Positions 44,734 through 51,623 of a stretch of DNA of 64,000 nucleotides are shown in pieces (the first letter of the stretch is position 1; each line of letters begins with the position of its first letter). Origin of the DNA: Caballeronia telluris (lineage in GTDB: Bacteria; Pseudomonadota; Gammaproteobacteria; Burkholderiales; Burkholderiaceae); assembly GCF_001544495.1 (NCBI RefSeq), contig NZ_FCNZ02000020.1:41855-105854 (forward strand), written 5' to 3'. Position numbers and translations under genes: made by a program. The notes beneath the pieces are model-generated. The model was given only the letters and a program-made list of their open reading frames with translations. It did not search any database and was not told the origin of the DNA.

Positions 44734-45198
44734 ATGTTCCAACGAATCGTCGTCGCGATTGACGGAAGCCAGACGTCTCGCCGCGCGTTCGAAGCCGCGC
44801 TCGAACTCGCCGCGACTCACGGCGCCGACCTTCAGCCGTTCTACGTGGTGGAAAGCACGCCGCTCTACTTCGACGTGCCGGGCTACGATCCGTCGTCGCT
44901 GCGCACGAAGCTCGTCGAGGAAGGCGCGACGCTCGGCCGCGACGCGCTCGACGCAATGAAGGCGCGCGGCGTGAAGGGCGAGGTGGCGACCGCCGAGGCG
45001 TCGTCGCTCGACGACGTCTCCTCGCTCGTGCTCGACGCCGCCCGCGCGTTCAACGCCGACCTGCTGGTGATGGGCACGCACGGCCGCAAGGGTTTTCAGC
45101 GGCTGATCCTCGGCAGCGTCGCGGAACGCTGTCTCAGGCAGGCGACGCTACCGGTGCTGCTGATTCCTTCGGCCGCTCGCCAGGAAAAAATGACCTAA
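44734..45198 (+). CDS. Universal stress protein (UspA family)
   Basis: 154 residues, single Usp domain of the ATP-binding type. N-terminal 'RIVVAIDGSQTSRRAFEAALELA' and the ATP loop 'LLVMGTHGRKGFQRLILGSVAERCLRQATLPVLLI' (G-x2-G-x9-G-S pattern). ATG at 44734 follows a full AAAGGAGG. Just upstream of an Fnr-type regulator, an arrangement common for oxygen-limitation stress genes. Confidence 0.93.
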   Translation: MFQRIVVAIDGSQTSRRAFEAALELAATHGADLQPFYVVESTPLYFDVPGYDPSSLRTKLVEEGATLGRDALDAMKARGVKGEVATAEASSLDDVSSLVLDAARAFNADLLVMGTHGRKGFQRLILGSVAERCLRQATLPVLLIPSAARQEKMT

Positions 45199-45218
45199 AG
45201 CTGATCGAATCGGTAGAT

Positions 45219-45233
45219 GTGACATTATGTCAC
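45219..45233. promoter_or_regulatory. Palindrome upstream of the Fnr-type regulator
   Basis: GTGACATTATGTCAC is a perfect 15-bp palindrome (7-bp arms plus a central T) between uspA and the Crp/Fnr gene. It differs from the FNR box TTGAT-N4-ATCAA. It may be the site of autoregulation or of a CRP-like or DNR-like protein. Confidence 0.55.
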
Positions 45234-45291
45234 CCCGCCTCGCGCGCGTTCGATGGGACAATCCTTTGTCATTCGTCAAACCGAGCGCGCC

Positions 45292-46002
45292 ATGCAAACC
45301 GCCATTCACCCCCGACGCCACGCCGCCCATTGCTCGAACTGCGCAATGCGTCACTTGTGCATGCCCGAAGGCCTCACGCCCGAGGAGACGGAGAAAGTCG
45401 AAGACGTCATCTCCGCCACGCGCGCCGTGCGTCGCGGCGAGGCGCTCTTTCGCACCGGCGACCCGTTCGACTCGCTCTATGCGATCCGCTCGGGCTCGAT
45501 CAAGTCGGTCGTGTCGCGCGACGGCGGACGCGAGCAGGTCACGGGCCTCTATCTCGGCGGCGATGCGCTCGGACTCGACGGCATCGGCGAAAACCGGCAC
45601 ATGTCCACGGCGATCGCGCTCGAAGACAGTTCCGTGTGCATCGTGCCGTACGCGCGTTTCGAGCGTGTGTGCCGCGAAACCAGTTCGATCCAGCGGCGTC
45701 TGCATCAGATGATGAGCCGGGAAATCATCCGCGAAACCAATCAGCTGACGACGCTCGGCACGCTGCGCGCCGACGAGCGCGTCGCGCGCCTGTTGCTCGA
45801 TTTGTCTGCGCGCTACACGCGGCGCGGCTACGCGGCGGCGGAATTCACGCTGCGCATGACGCGCGACGACATCGGCAGCTATCTCGGCATCACGCTCGAA
45901 ACCGTGAGCCGCACGCTCTCGCGCTTCCAGCAACGCGGCCTGATCGACGCCCACGGCAAGTTGATCCGAATCCGCGACTTCGACGGCCTGCGCGCGGTCT
46001 GA
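45292..46002 (+). CDS. Crp/Fnr-family regulator with [4Fe-4S] cysteines (Fnr/Anr type)
   Basis: 236 residues from ATG 45292 (an upstream ATG at 45253 would add 13). 'CSNCAMRHLC' gives the N-terminal C-x2-C-x5-C and 'SSVCIVPY' the distal Cys of oxygen-sensing Fnr. cNMP-like barrel 'GEALFRTGDPFDSLYAIRSGSIKSV'; HTH 'MTRDDIGSYLGITLETVSRTLSRFQQRGLI' with the E-x2-S-R recognition set that reads TTGAT half-sites. An activator of anaerobic or microaerobic genes. It follows uspA by 93 bp. Confidence 0.92.
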   Translation: MQTAIHPRRHAAHCSNCAMRHLCMPEGLTPEETEKVEDVISATRAVRRGEALFRTGDPFDSLYAIRSGSIKSVVSRDGGREQVTGLYLGGDALGLDGIGENRHMSTAIALEDSSVCIVPYARFERVCRETSSIQRRLHQMMSREIIRETNQLTTLGTLRADERVARLLLDLSARYTRRGYAAAEFTLRMTRDDIGSYLGITLETVSRTLSRFQQRGLIDAHGKLIRIRDFDGLRAV

Positions 46003-46145
46003 TCCCCACGCGCGCCGCGGGAATCGCGGCGCGTTCTGACGAATTCGCCGGAGCGTGGGATCATGGCGGGATGTTCGGATTGTCGCTGGCACAGCGTCTG
46101 CTACTCGACAATCTTTCGATCGTCCCGCCACGGAGACAAGGCGAC

Positions 46146-47444
46146 ATGAATCGCGACCCCGCCCCGCGCCATCCGCTGCTGGCCCGCCTCGCCGACGCGC
46201 GCCGCATCACCGATTCCCTCTTCGATACCGTCAAGCCCGAGTATCTCTACGAGCGTCCGATTGCCGAGCGGCATCGGATCGTGTTCTACATCGGGCATCT
46301 CGAAGCGTTCGACCAGAATCTCTTCGACCAGCGCCTGTTCGATCTGCCGAGCGCGAATCCCGAGTACGACCGGCTGTTCGCGTTCGGGATCGACCCGGTC
46401 GACGGCGGCCTGCCGACCGATCAGCCGCACGAGTGGCCGTCGCTCGATGAGGTGCGCGCGTACACGAAGCGCATCCGCGACGGCATTGACGCGCGGCTCG
46501 ATCCTGCGGAACTTGCGAAAAACGCGGTGTCGAGCGCGGAAGCCGATCCGGCGACGCTGCTCGAAGTCGCGATCGAACATCGGCTGATGCACGCCGAAAC
46601 GCTCGCCTACATGCTGCATCAGTTGCCACTCGACCATAAGACCGGGCCGTCGCCGACCGAGGAACCCGTGCCGCAGGCCGCGCCCGAGCCGGACATGGTG
46701 CGTGTGCCCGCCGGAACCGTGACGCTCGGGCTCGATCGCGCGTCCGGCGCGTTCGGCTGGGACAACGAGTTCGGCGAACAGCGCATCGAAGTGCCCGCGT
46801 GCGCCATCGACCGCTACATGGTGACGAACGGCGATTACCTCGCGTTCGTCGATGCGGGCGGCTATGCGAATCGCGCGTACTGGAACGACGCCGACTGGGC
46901 GTGGAAGGAAAGCGAAGGCATCGCGCACCCGGCGTTTTGGGTGCGCGACGAAGCGCGCGGCGCCTGGACGTTGCGCACGATGTTCGACGAAGTTGCGCTG
47001 CCGCTCGACTGGCCGGTGTACGTGAGCCACGCGGAAGCCAGCGCGTACGCGCGTTGGGCGGGCAAGGCGCTGCCGAGCGAAGCGCAGTGGCAGCGCGCCG
47101 CCGAGGGCGCGCCGCTCGCCGCGGACGGAAATTTCGACTTCCGTCGCTGGGAGCCCTCGTCGGTGCGCGCGCATCCCGGCAATCGCAGCGTGTTCGGCGT
47201 GCAGGGGCAATACGGCAACGGCTGGGAATGGACGTCGACGACGTTCGGACCGCTGCCGGGCTTCGAACCGTTTCCGTTTTATCTCGGCTATTCCGCGAAT
47301 TTCTACGACGACAAGCACTTCGTGCTGAAAGGCGGATCGCCGCGCACGGCCGCGTGCATGCTGCGGCCGAGCTTTCGCAACTGGTTTCAGGCGCACTATC
47401 AGTACGTGTACGCGGGGTTTCGGTGCGTGGAACGCGGCGAGTGA
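46146..47444 (+). CDS. EgtB-like non-haem iron sulfoxide synthase (DinB + FGE-sulfatase domains)
   Basis: 432 residues. The N-terminal DinB-like bundle carries His51 ('FYIGHLEAF') and 'EHRLMHAETL' (His145, His149, Glu151), the three-His iron site of ergothioneine synthase EgtB. The C-terminal formylglycine-enzyme-like domain has 'MVRVPAGTVTLGLDR', 'YMVTNGDYLAFVDAGGY', 'GKALPSEAQWQRAAEG', 'YGNGWEWTSTTFGPLPGF', 'LKGGSPRTAA' and 'SFRNWFQ--YQYVYAGFRC'. EgtB joins Cys or gamma-Glu-Cys to hercynine. No egtD methyltransferase is adjacent. ATG at 46146 after GGAGACAAGG. Confidence 0.87.
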   Translation: MNRDPAPRHPLLARLADARRITDSLFDTVKPEYLYERPIAERHRIVFYIGHLEAFDQNLFDQRLFDLPSANPEYDRLFAFGIDPVDGGLPTDQPHEWPSLDEVRAYTKRIRDGIDARLDPAELAKNAVSSAEADPATLLEVAIEHRLMHAETLAYMLHQLPLDHKTGPSPTEEPVPQAAPEPDMVRVPAGTVTLGLDRASGAFGWDNEFGEQRIEVPACAIDRYMVTNGDYLAFVDAGGYANRAYWNDADWAWKESEGIAHPAFWVRDEARGAWTLRTMFDEVALPLDWPVYVSHAEASAYARWAGKALPSEAQWQRAAEGAPLAADGNFDFRRWEPSSVRAHPGNRSVFGVQGQYGNGWEWTSTTFGPLPGFEPFPFYLGYSANFYDDKHFVLKGGSPRTAACMLRPSFRNWFQAHYQYVYAGFRCVERGE

Positions 47445-47571
47445 AACAGTCGTTCACACGTCGACGGCACGCGTTGCCCGCGCCGTTCCCGCATCGCGCT
47501 GTCGAGGCGCGCGGGCGCTTTCCTTGTCGCCGAGATGCATCTGCTCGTCGGCACGCTGCGCCACCTCGGAA

Positions 47572-48354
47572 CTAACGACTTCCATTGAATAGCGGCGACG
47601 CAAGGCTCGCCGCGGCCAGTTCCAATGCTGCCGCCAGGAGCGTCGGCCCGAGGCTTTCCATGCGCTTCTCGTCGAGCCGCACGAGCGGCCCCGCGATGCT
47701 GATCACGCCGATCGCCGGATAGCCGCGCCGCTGCACGGGCGCCGCCATCGCGGTCATGCCCGGCGCGAAGACCTGGTTGATGGTCGCATAGCCGCGCTGC
47801 CTCGCCGCGTGGATGAATTCGAGCAAGCCCTGCACCGTCGTCGGCGCCTTCGGCCCGTATTGTTTCGGCTGCCCAAAACCCTGTCGCGACACGAGTTCGA
47901 GCGCGCGTTCGTCGGACATCGTCATCATCCACGCGTGGCCGGTCGCGCTGCACGAAAGCACGGTGTCCATGCCCATGTCGGGGTCGTAGCGCAGCCCTTT
48001 CAGCGCGCCCTGCGCCTTCGCGACCCACGTGATGCGGTCGCCATCGACGATCGCCAGCCGCACCAGTTCGCCCGATTTTTCCGCGAGCCGGTCGAGCATC
48101 GTCTGCGCGATATCGACGATGCCGGACGTCGCTAGAAAGCCCAGCCCCAGGCCGACGAGCTTGGTGGTGAGCACGTAGTCGCCGTGCTCGCGCAACTGCC
48201 GGACGTAGCCGCACTGCTTGAGATCGACGAGCAGCCGGTGACACGCGCTGCGCGGAATATCGAGTTCGGCGGAAATGAGCGCGAGCGGCGTGCCTTCCAT
48301 CTGCGTCGCGAGATATTCGAGAACGGCGAGCGTGCGCTCGGTAACGCCGGGCAT
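47572..48354 (-). CDS. IclR-family transcriptional regulator
   Basis: 260 residues. Winged HTH 'RTLAVLEYLATQMEGTPLALISAELDIPRSACHRLLVDLKQCGYV', then the IclR effector domain ('DRITWVAKAQGALKGLRYDPDMGMDTVLSCSATGHAWM', 'GYATINQVFAPGMTAMAAPVQRRGYPAIGVISIAGP'). ATG at 48352-48354 with GGAGA upstream. Divergent from the ShiA-like transporter and aroQ; IclR proteins such as PobR/PcaR/QuiR control hydroaromatic and protocatechuate genes, so a quinate or shikimate regulator is likely. Confidence 0.9.
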   Translation of the reverse strand: MPGVTERTLAVLEYLATQMEGTPLALISAELDIPRSACHRLLVDLKQCGYVRQLREHGDYVLTTKLVGLGLGFLATSGIVDIAQTMLDRLAEKSGELVRLAIVDGDRITWVAKAQGALKGLRYDPDMGMDTVLSCSATGHAWMMTMSDERALELVSRQGFGQPKQYGPKAPTTVQGLLEFIHAARQRGYATINQVFAPGMTAMAAPVQRRGYPAIGVISIAGPLVRLDEKRMESLGPTLLAAALELAAASLASPLFNGSR

Positions 48355-48404
48355 GTCTGTCTCCGTGGATTTATCCGCGAATCCTTGCACATTATGAGAT
48401 GAAA

Positions 48405-48417
48405 TTCCACCCTGGAA
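48405..48417. promoter_or_regulatory. IclR-type operator candidate
   Basis: TTCCA (48405-48409) and TGGAA (48413-48417) form an inverted repeat with CCC between, located in the 148-bp gap between the IclR gene and the divergent transporter. IclR proteins often bind TTCC/GGAA-type palindromes. Binding is inferred. Confidence 0.45.
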
Positions 48418-48502
48418 CGACATCCCAGGCACCGGTGATAGTCTTGCCGCACGGTGCGAAAACACATGCGCGCCGACGACATGGCTAAAGAGAGGAGACA
48501 AC

Positions 48503-49870
48503 ATGGTTCACGACACAGCAGACGCCCACGCCGCGATGCGTACGCGCGCCGTCACCGCCGCGGCGGTCGGCACGGCGCTCGAATGGTTCGATTTCACGCT
48601 TTACGGCGCGCTCGCCGCCACGGTTTTGCCGAAGCTTTTCTTCCCCGCGATGGACCCGACGACCGCGCTTCTGGCATCGCTCGCGACGTTCGGCGTCGGA
48701 CTGGCGGCGCGGCCGCTCGGCGCGATCATCTGCGGGCACCTCGGCGACAAGCTCGGCCGACGCAACCTGATGCTCGGCACGGTCTCGGTGATGGGGCTTT
48801 CGTCGATGCTGATGGGCATTCTGCCGACCTACGCGAGCATCGGCTTGTGGGCGCCGGTGCTGCTCGTCGTCCTGCGCATTCTTCAGGGCTTCGCGCTCGG
48901 CGGCGAATCGACGGGCGCCCAGTTGATGGCGATCGAACACGCGAGCCCCGACCGGCGCGGCAAGTATTCGGGTCTGCTCGGACTGTGCTCGCCGCTCAGC
49001 CAGATCATGGCGAACGGCGCCCTGCTATTGCTGTCCTCGCTGATGTCGGCCGACGCGTTCGATGCCTACGGCTGGCGCATTCCGTTCGTGCTGAGTTTCG
49101 TGCTGATCGTGGTCGGCGTGTATATCCGGCTGAAGGTCAGCGAGACGCCCGCGTTCGTCGAGCTTCGCAAGACGCAGGTCGTGCAGGTCGCGAGCCCGCT
49201 GCGCGACGCGCTGCGCCTGCACTGGCGCACCGTGCTGCGCTGGATGCTGTTCTTCTGCGGACCGGCCGCAATCTTCTACCTGATCGTGGTGTTCTCGCTC
49301 AGCTACATCACGAAGACGCTCGCCGTGCCGAAGCAAACTGGCTTCCTGCTCCTGATGGGCGCGAACGTGTGCGCGATCGTCGGCGCGCTGGCGGGCGGCA
49401 TGTTGAGCGACAAGATCGGCCGCCGCAAGGCGCTCGCGATCGGTTCGACCGCGACGCTCGTCATGCTCTTCTTCTACTTCCAGATTCTCGATACGAAGAG
49501 CTTCCTGCCGATGCTCGCCGCGATGGGCTTCTTCCTCGGTTTCACGCAGTTCCAGAGCGGCATTCAGCCGGTTGCGTTCGCGGAAGCCTTTCCCACCAAC
49601 GTGCGTTATTCCGGCTCGGCGCTCGCCTACACCGGCGCGAATCTCGTCGCGGGCGGCCCGATGCCGGTGCTCGCCGTGTGGCTCTTCGCTCTGTGCAACG
49701 GATCGCCGTGGGGCGTCGTGGCCGTGTGCGTCGCGTTCAACGTGATCTCGCTGATCGCGATCCTGACCGCGCCCGAAACGCTCGGCATCGACATGAACCG
49801 CACGGATTCGGCGGCGCGGATCGTCGGCGACGACGACTACGCGCCGGCGAGCATGAGCAACAGCCACTGA
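48503..49870 (+). CDS. MFS transporter, MHS family (shikimate/organic-acid symporter, ShiA-like)
   Basis: 455 residues, twelve hydrophobic segments. MHS-family signature 'VGTALEWFDFTLYGALAATVLPKLFFP', then 'RPLGAIICGHLGDKLGRRNLML' and 'RILQGFALGGESTGAQLMAIEHA'. ATG at 48503 follows GAGGAGA. Followed after 27 bp by a type II dehydroquinase gene, so import of shikimate, quinate or dehydroquinate is the likely role. Confidence 0.88.
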   Translation: MVHDTADAHAAMRTRAVTAAAVGTALEWFDFTLYGALAATVLPKLFFPAMDPTTALLASLATFGVGLAARPLGAIICGHLGDKLGRRNLMLGTVSVMGLSSMLMGILPTYASIGLWAPVLLVVLRILQGFALGGESTGAQLMAIEHASPDRRGKYSGLLGLCSPLSQIMANGALLLLSSLMSADAFDAYGWRIPFVLSFVLIVVGVYIRLKVSETPAFVELRKTQVVQVASPLRDALRLHWRTVLRWMLFFCGPAAIFYLIVVFSLSYITKTLAVPKQTGFLLLMGANVCAIVGALAGGMLSDKIGRRKALAIGSTATLVMLFFYFQILDTKSFLPMLAAMGFFLGFTQFQSGIQPVAFAEAFPTNVRYSGSALAYTGANLVAGGPMPVLAVWLFALCNGSPWGVVAVCVAFNVISLIAILTAPETLGIDMNRTDSAARIVGDDDYAPASMSNSH

Positions 49871-49897
49871 GCCCGCACCCGATCTTTTAAAGTGAGT

Positions 49898-50362
49898 ATG
49901 GCAATGAATGAACTCGTCTATGTCTTGAACGGCTCGAACCTGAACATGCTGGGCAAGCGCGAACCGCATCTGTACGGCACCACGACGCTCGCGCGCGTGC
50001 AACAGGAAGTCGAGGCGCTCGCCGGGCGGCTGGAACTCGCGTGCGAATTCCGGCAGACCAACAGCGAAGCGACGATGGTCGACTGGCTTCAGGAAGCGTT
50101 CGAACGCGACGCCGGCGTGATCATCAATCCGGCAGGCTTTTCGTTCGCGTCGGTGCCGGTGCTCGATGCCGTCAAGCTCGTGCAGAAACCGCTGATCGAA
50201 TTGCACATCACTAATATTCACAAGCGCGACGAGACGTACCGGCACTCGCTGGTGTCGAAGGCGGCGATGGCGGTGATCTGCGGACTGGGCGTCGACGGCT
50301 ATCTCGTCGCCCTGCAAGCGATGGCGACGGCGCTCAGGAAGAATTCGCCGTTCGCCGGCTGA
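49898..50362 (+). CDS. aroQ: 3-dehydroquinate dehydratase, type II
   Basis: 154 residues, type II length. 'VYVLNGSNLNMLGKREPHLYGTTTL' carries the active-site Asn and Tyr, with Ser in place of the usual Pro of 'NGPNLN'. 'NPAGFSFASVPVLDAV' and 'PLIELHITNIHKRDETYRHS' supply the rest of the site, including the catalytic His. In this context it probably works catabolically, turning dehydroquinate to dehydroshikimate. The start could be GTG 49892, ATG 49898 or ATG 49904; 49898 is chosen on weak spacing evidence. Confidence 0.92.
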   Translation: MAMNELVYVLNGSNLNMLGKREPHLYGTTTLARVQQEVEALAGRLELACEFRQTNSEATMVDWLQEAFERDAGVIINPAGFSFASVPVLDAVKLVQKPLIELHITNIHKRDETYRHSLVSKAAMAVICGLGVDGYLVALQAMATALRKNSPFAG

Positions 50363-50374
50363 GCGGCTGCGCAT

Positions 50375-50983
50375 TTAGCGCGGCTTGGGCCGCGCGTTCT
50401 TGCGGGCGCTTGCCGCGCGCGGCGTGTCCTTCGTCGCCGGGGCGCCCGCGCCGTTCAACTGCTCCATCCACGACAGCGCGTCGACATAAGACAGGAACTG
50501 CTGGAGATAGCCCGGCGAAAGCTCGCGCATCAGCGAGAGCGACCGGTGCACGAGGCTGCTGGAATTGAGCGGTCCCGCGTTCCCGGGTACCTGTTCCAGC
50601 GATTGCCGCACTTGTTTGTCGGCGCTGACGCTGGACCAGGTTTGCCGGAAGTATTCGAGCAGTTCCAGTTCCGGATACGAGGCCCGGCTGCCTGCCGGCG
50701 CTTCATTTTCGATGTGATCCAGTAAGTCGCCCAACGGTCCGCGCGACGGTTTCGCCCCGGCGTTCGCGTCGGCGCTTGCCTCGGCCTTTGCCACCTCGGC
50801 CGCATACGCTTCCACCAGCCCCGCCAGCCGCGCGTCGAGCACGCGCCGCGCCTCGCCGTTCTGCGCGGCCGCCCGCCGTTCCAGCGCCTCGATGAACCGA
50901 AAACGCACGGAATCCAGCCGATCGGCGCCGCGTTCGCGCCACGCGTCGAGCATCGTCCGGGCGCGGGTTTCGGCGTCAGTCAC
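50375..50983 (-). CDS. DUF2894 domain-containing protein
   Basis: 202 residues, soluble, helical. N-terminal 'MLDAWRERGADRLDSVRFRFIEALERRAAAQNGEARRVLDARLAGLVEAY' is a charged helix pair; a Pro/Ala linker follows; then 'LLDHIENEA', 'YPELELLEYFRQTWSSVSADKQVRQSLEQVPGNAGPLNSSSLVHRSLSLMRELSPGYLQQFLSYVDALSWMEQL', the conserved DUF2894 core; and a basic C-terminal tail. Its start overlaps the OmpA gene's stop by 8 bp, so it belongs to the DUF802/OmpA operon as its last gene. Cytoplasmic partner, function unknown. Confidence 0.85.
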   Translation of the reverse strand: MTDAETRARTMLDAWRERGADRLDSVRFRFIEALERRAAAQNGEARRVLDARLAGLVEAYAAEVAKAEASADANAGAKPSRGPLGDLLDHIENEAPAGSRASYPELELLEYFRQTWSSVSADKQVRQSLEQVPGNAGPLNSSSLVHRSLSLMRELSPGYLQQFLSYVDALSWMEQLNGAGAPATKDTPRAASARKNARPKPR

Positions 50984-51623
50984 GGGCTTTCACCGTTGCA
51001 TTCGATGGCCGCGGGATCGGTGCGATTTCCACGCGGCGGTTCTTCGCGCGTCCGCCGTCGTCGGCGTTAGAACTGACCGGCTGCTCGGAACCGAACGCCG
51101 CCGCAAAAACCGACGACGACGGCATGCCCTCCGCGATCAGCGCGCGCGTCACGGTCAGCGCGCGTTCGGCGGACAGCTCCCAGTTGTCGGCGAAACGCTT
51201 GTTGCCGTCGCGGACCTGCCGGTCGTCGGTGAAGCCGCTGACCATCAGAATCTCGTCGTGCGACCGCAGATACACGGAGAGCGGCCCGGCAAGACTCTTC
51301 AGGATTTCCCTGCCCTCGGGCCGCAACTGATCGGAATTCAGCGCGAACAGCACGCTGCCGCTGATGCCGATGCGCCCGTTGACGAGCGTCACGCGCCCCG
51401 CCGCCAGCGGCCCCGCGAGCGCCTGCTCCAGCGTCTTGCGGCGCTGGCTTTCCATCTGGCGCTGCTTGACTTCGTGCTCCAGCCGGGTCGAAAGCTCCAG
51501 TTGCACGCCGATCACACCGACCAGAATCAGCACGAAGGCGCCGATCAGCACCGACATCAGGTCGCCGAAAGCGGCCCAGATCGGTGCCGTGGGCTCGACG
51601 CCGCCGTCGATTTCCTCGTTCAT
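50976..51623 (-). CDS. OmpA/MotB-like membrane protein of the DUF802 locus
   Basis: 215 residues. One N-terminal membrane helix, 'IWAAFGDLMSVLIGAFVLILVGVIGVQL', with Asp21 placed like the proton-carrying Asp of MotB/TolR/ZorB. A short helical linker, then a peptidoglycan-binding OmpA domain: 'SVLFALNSDQLRPEGREILKSLAGPL', 'ILMVSGFTDDRQV', 'NWELSAERALTVTRALIAEGM' and 'NADDGGRAKNRRVEIAPIP'. Its start overlaps the stop of the DUF802 gene by 4 bp (ATGA). Expected to pair with that protein as an ion-driven inner-membrane unit anchored to the cell wall. Confidence 0.9.
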   Translation of the reverse strand: MNEEIDGGVEPTAPIWAAFGDLMSVLIGAFVLILVGVIGVQLELSTRLEHEVKQRQMESQRRKTLEQALAGPLAAGRVTLVNGRIGISGSVLFALNSDQLRPEGREILKSLAGPLSVYLRSHDEILMVSGFTDDRQVRDGNKRFADNWELSAERALTVTRALIAEGMPSSSVFAAAFGSEQPVSSNADDGGRAKNRRVEIAPIPRPSNATVKARD

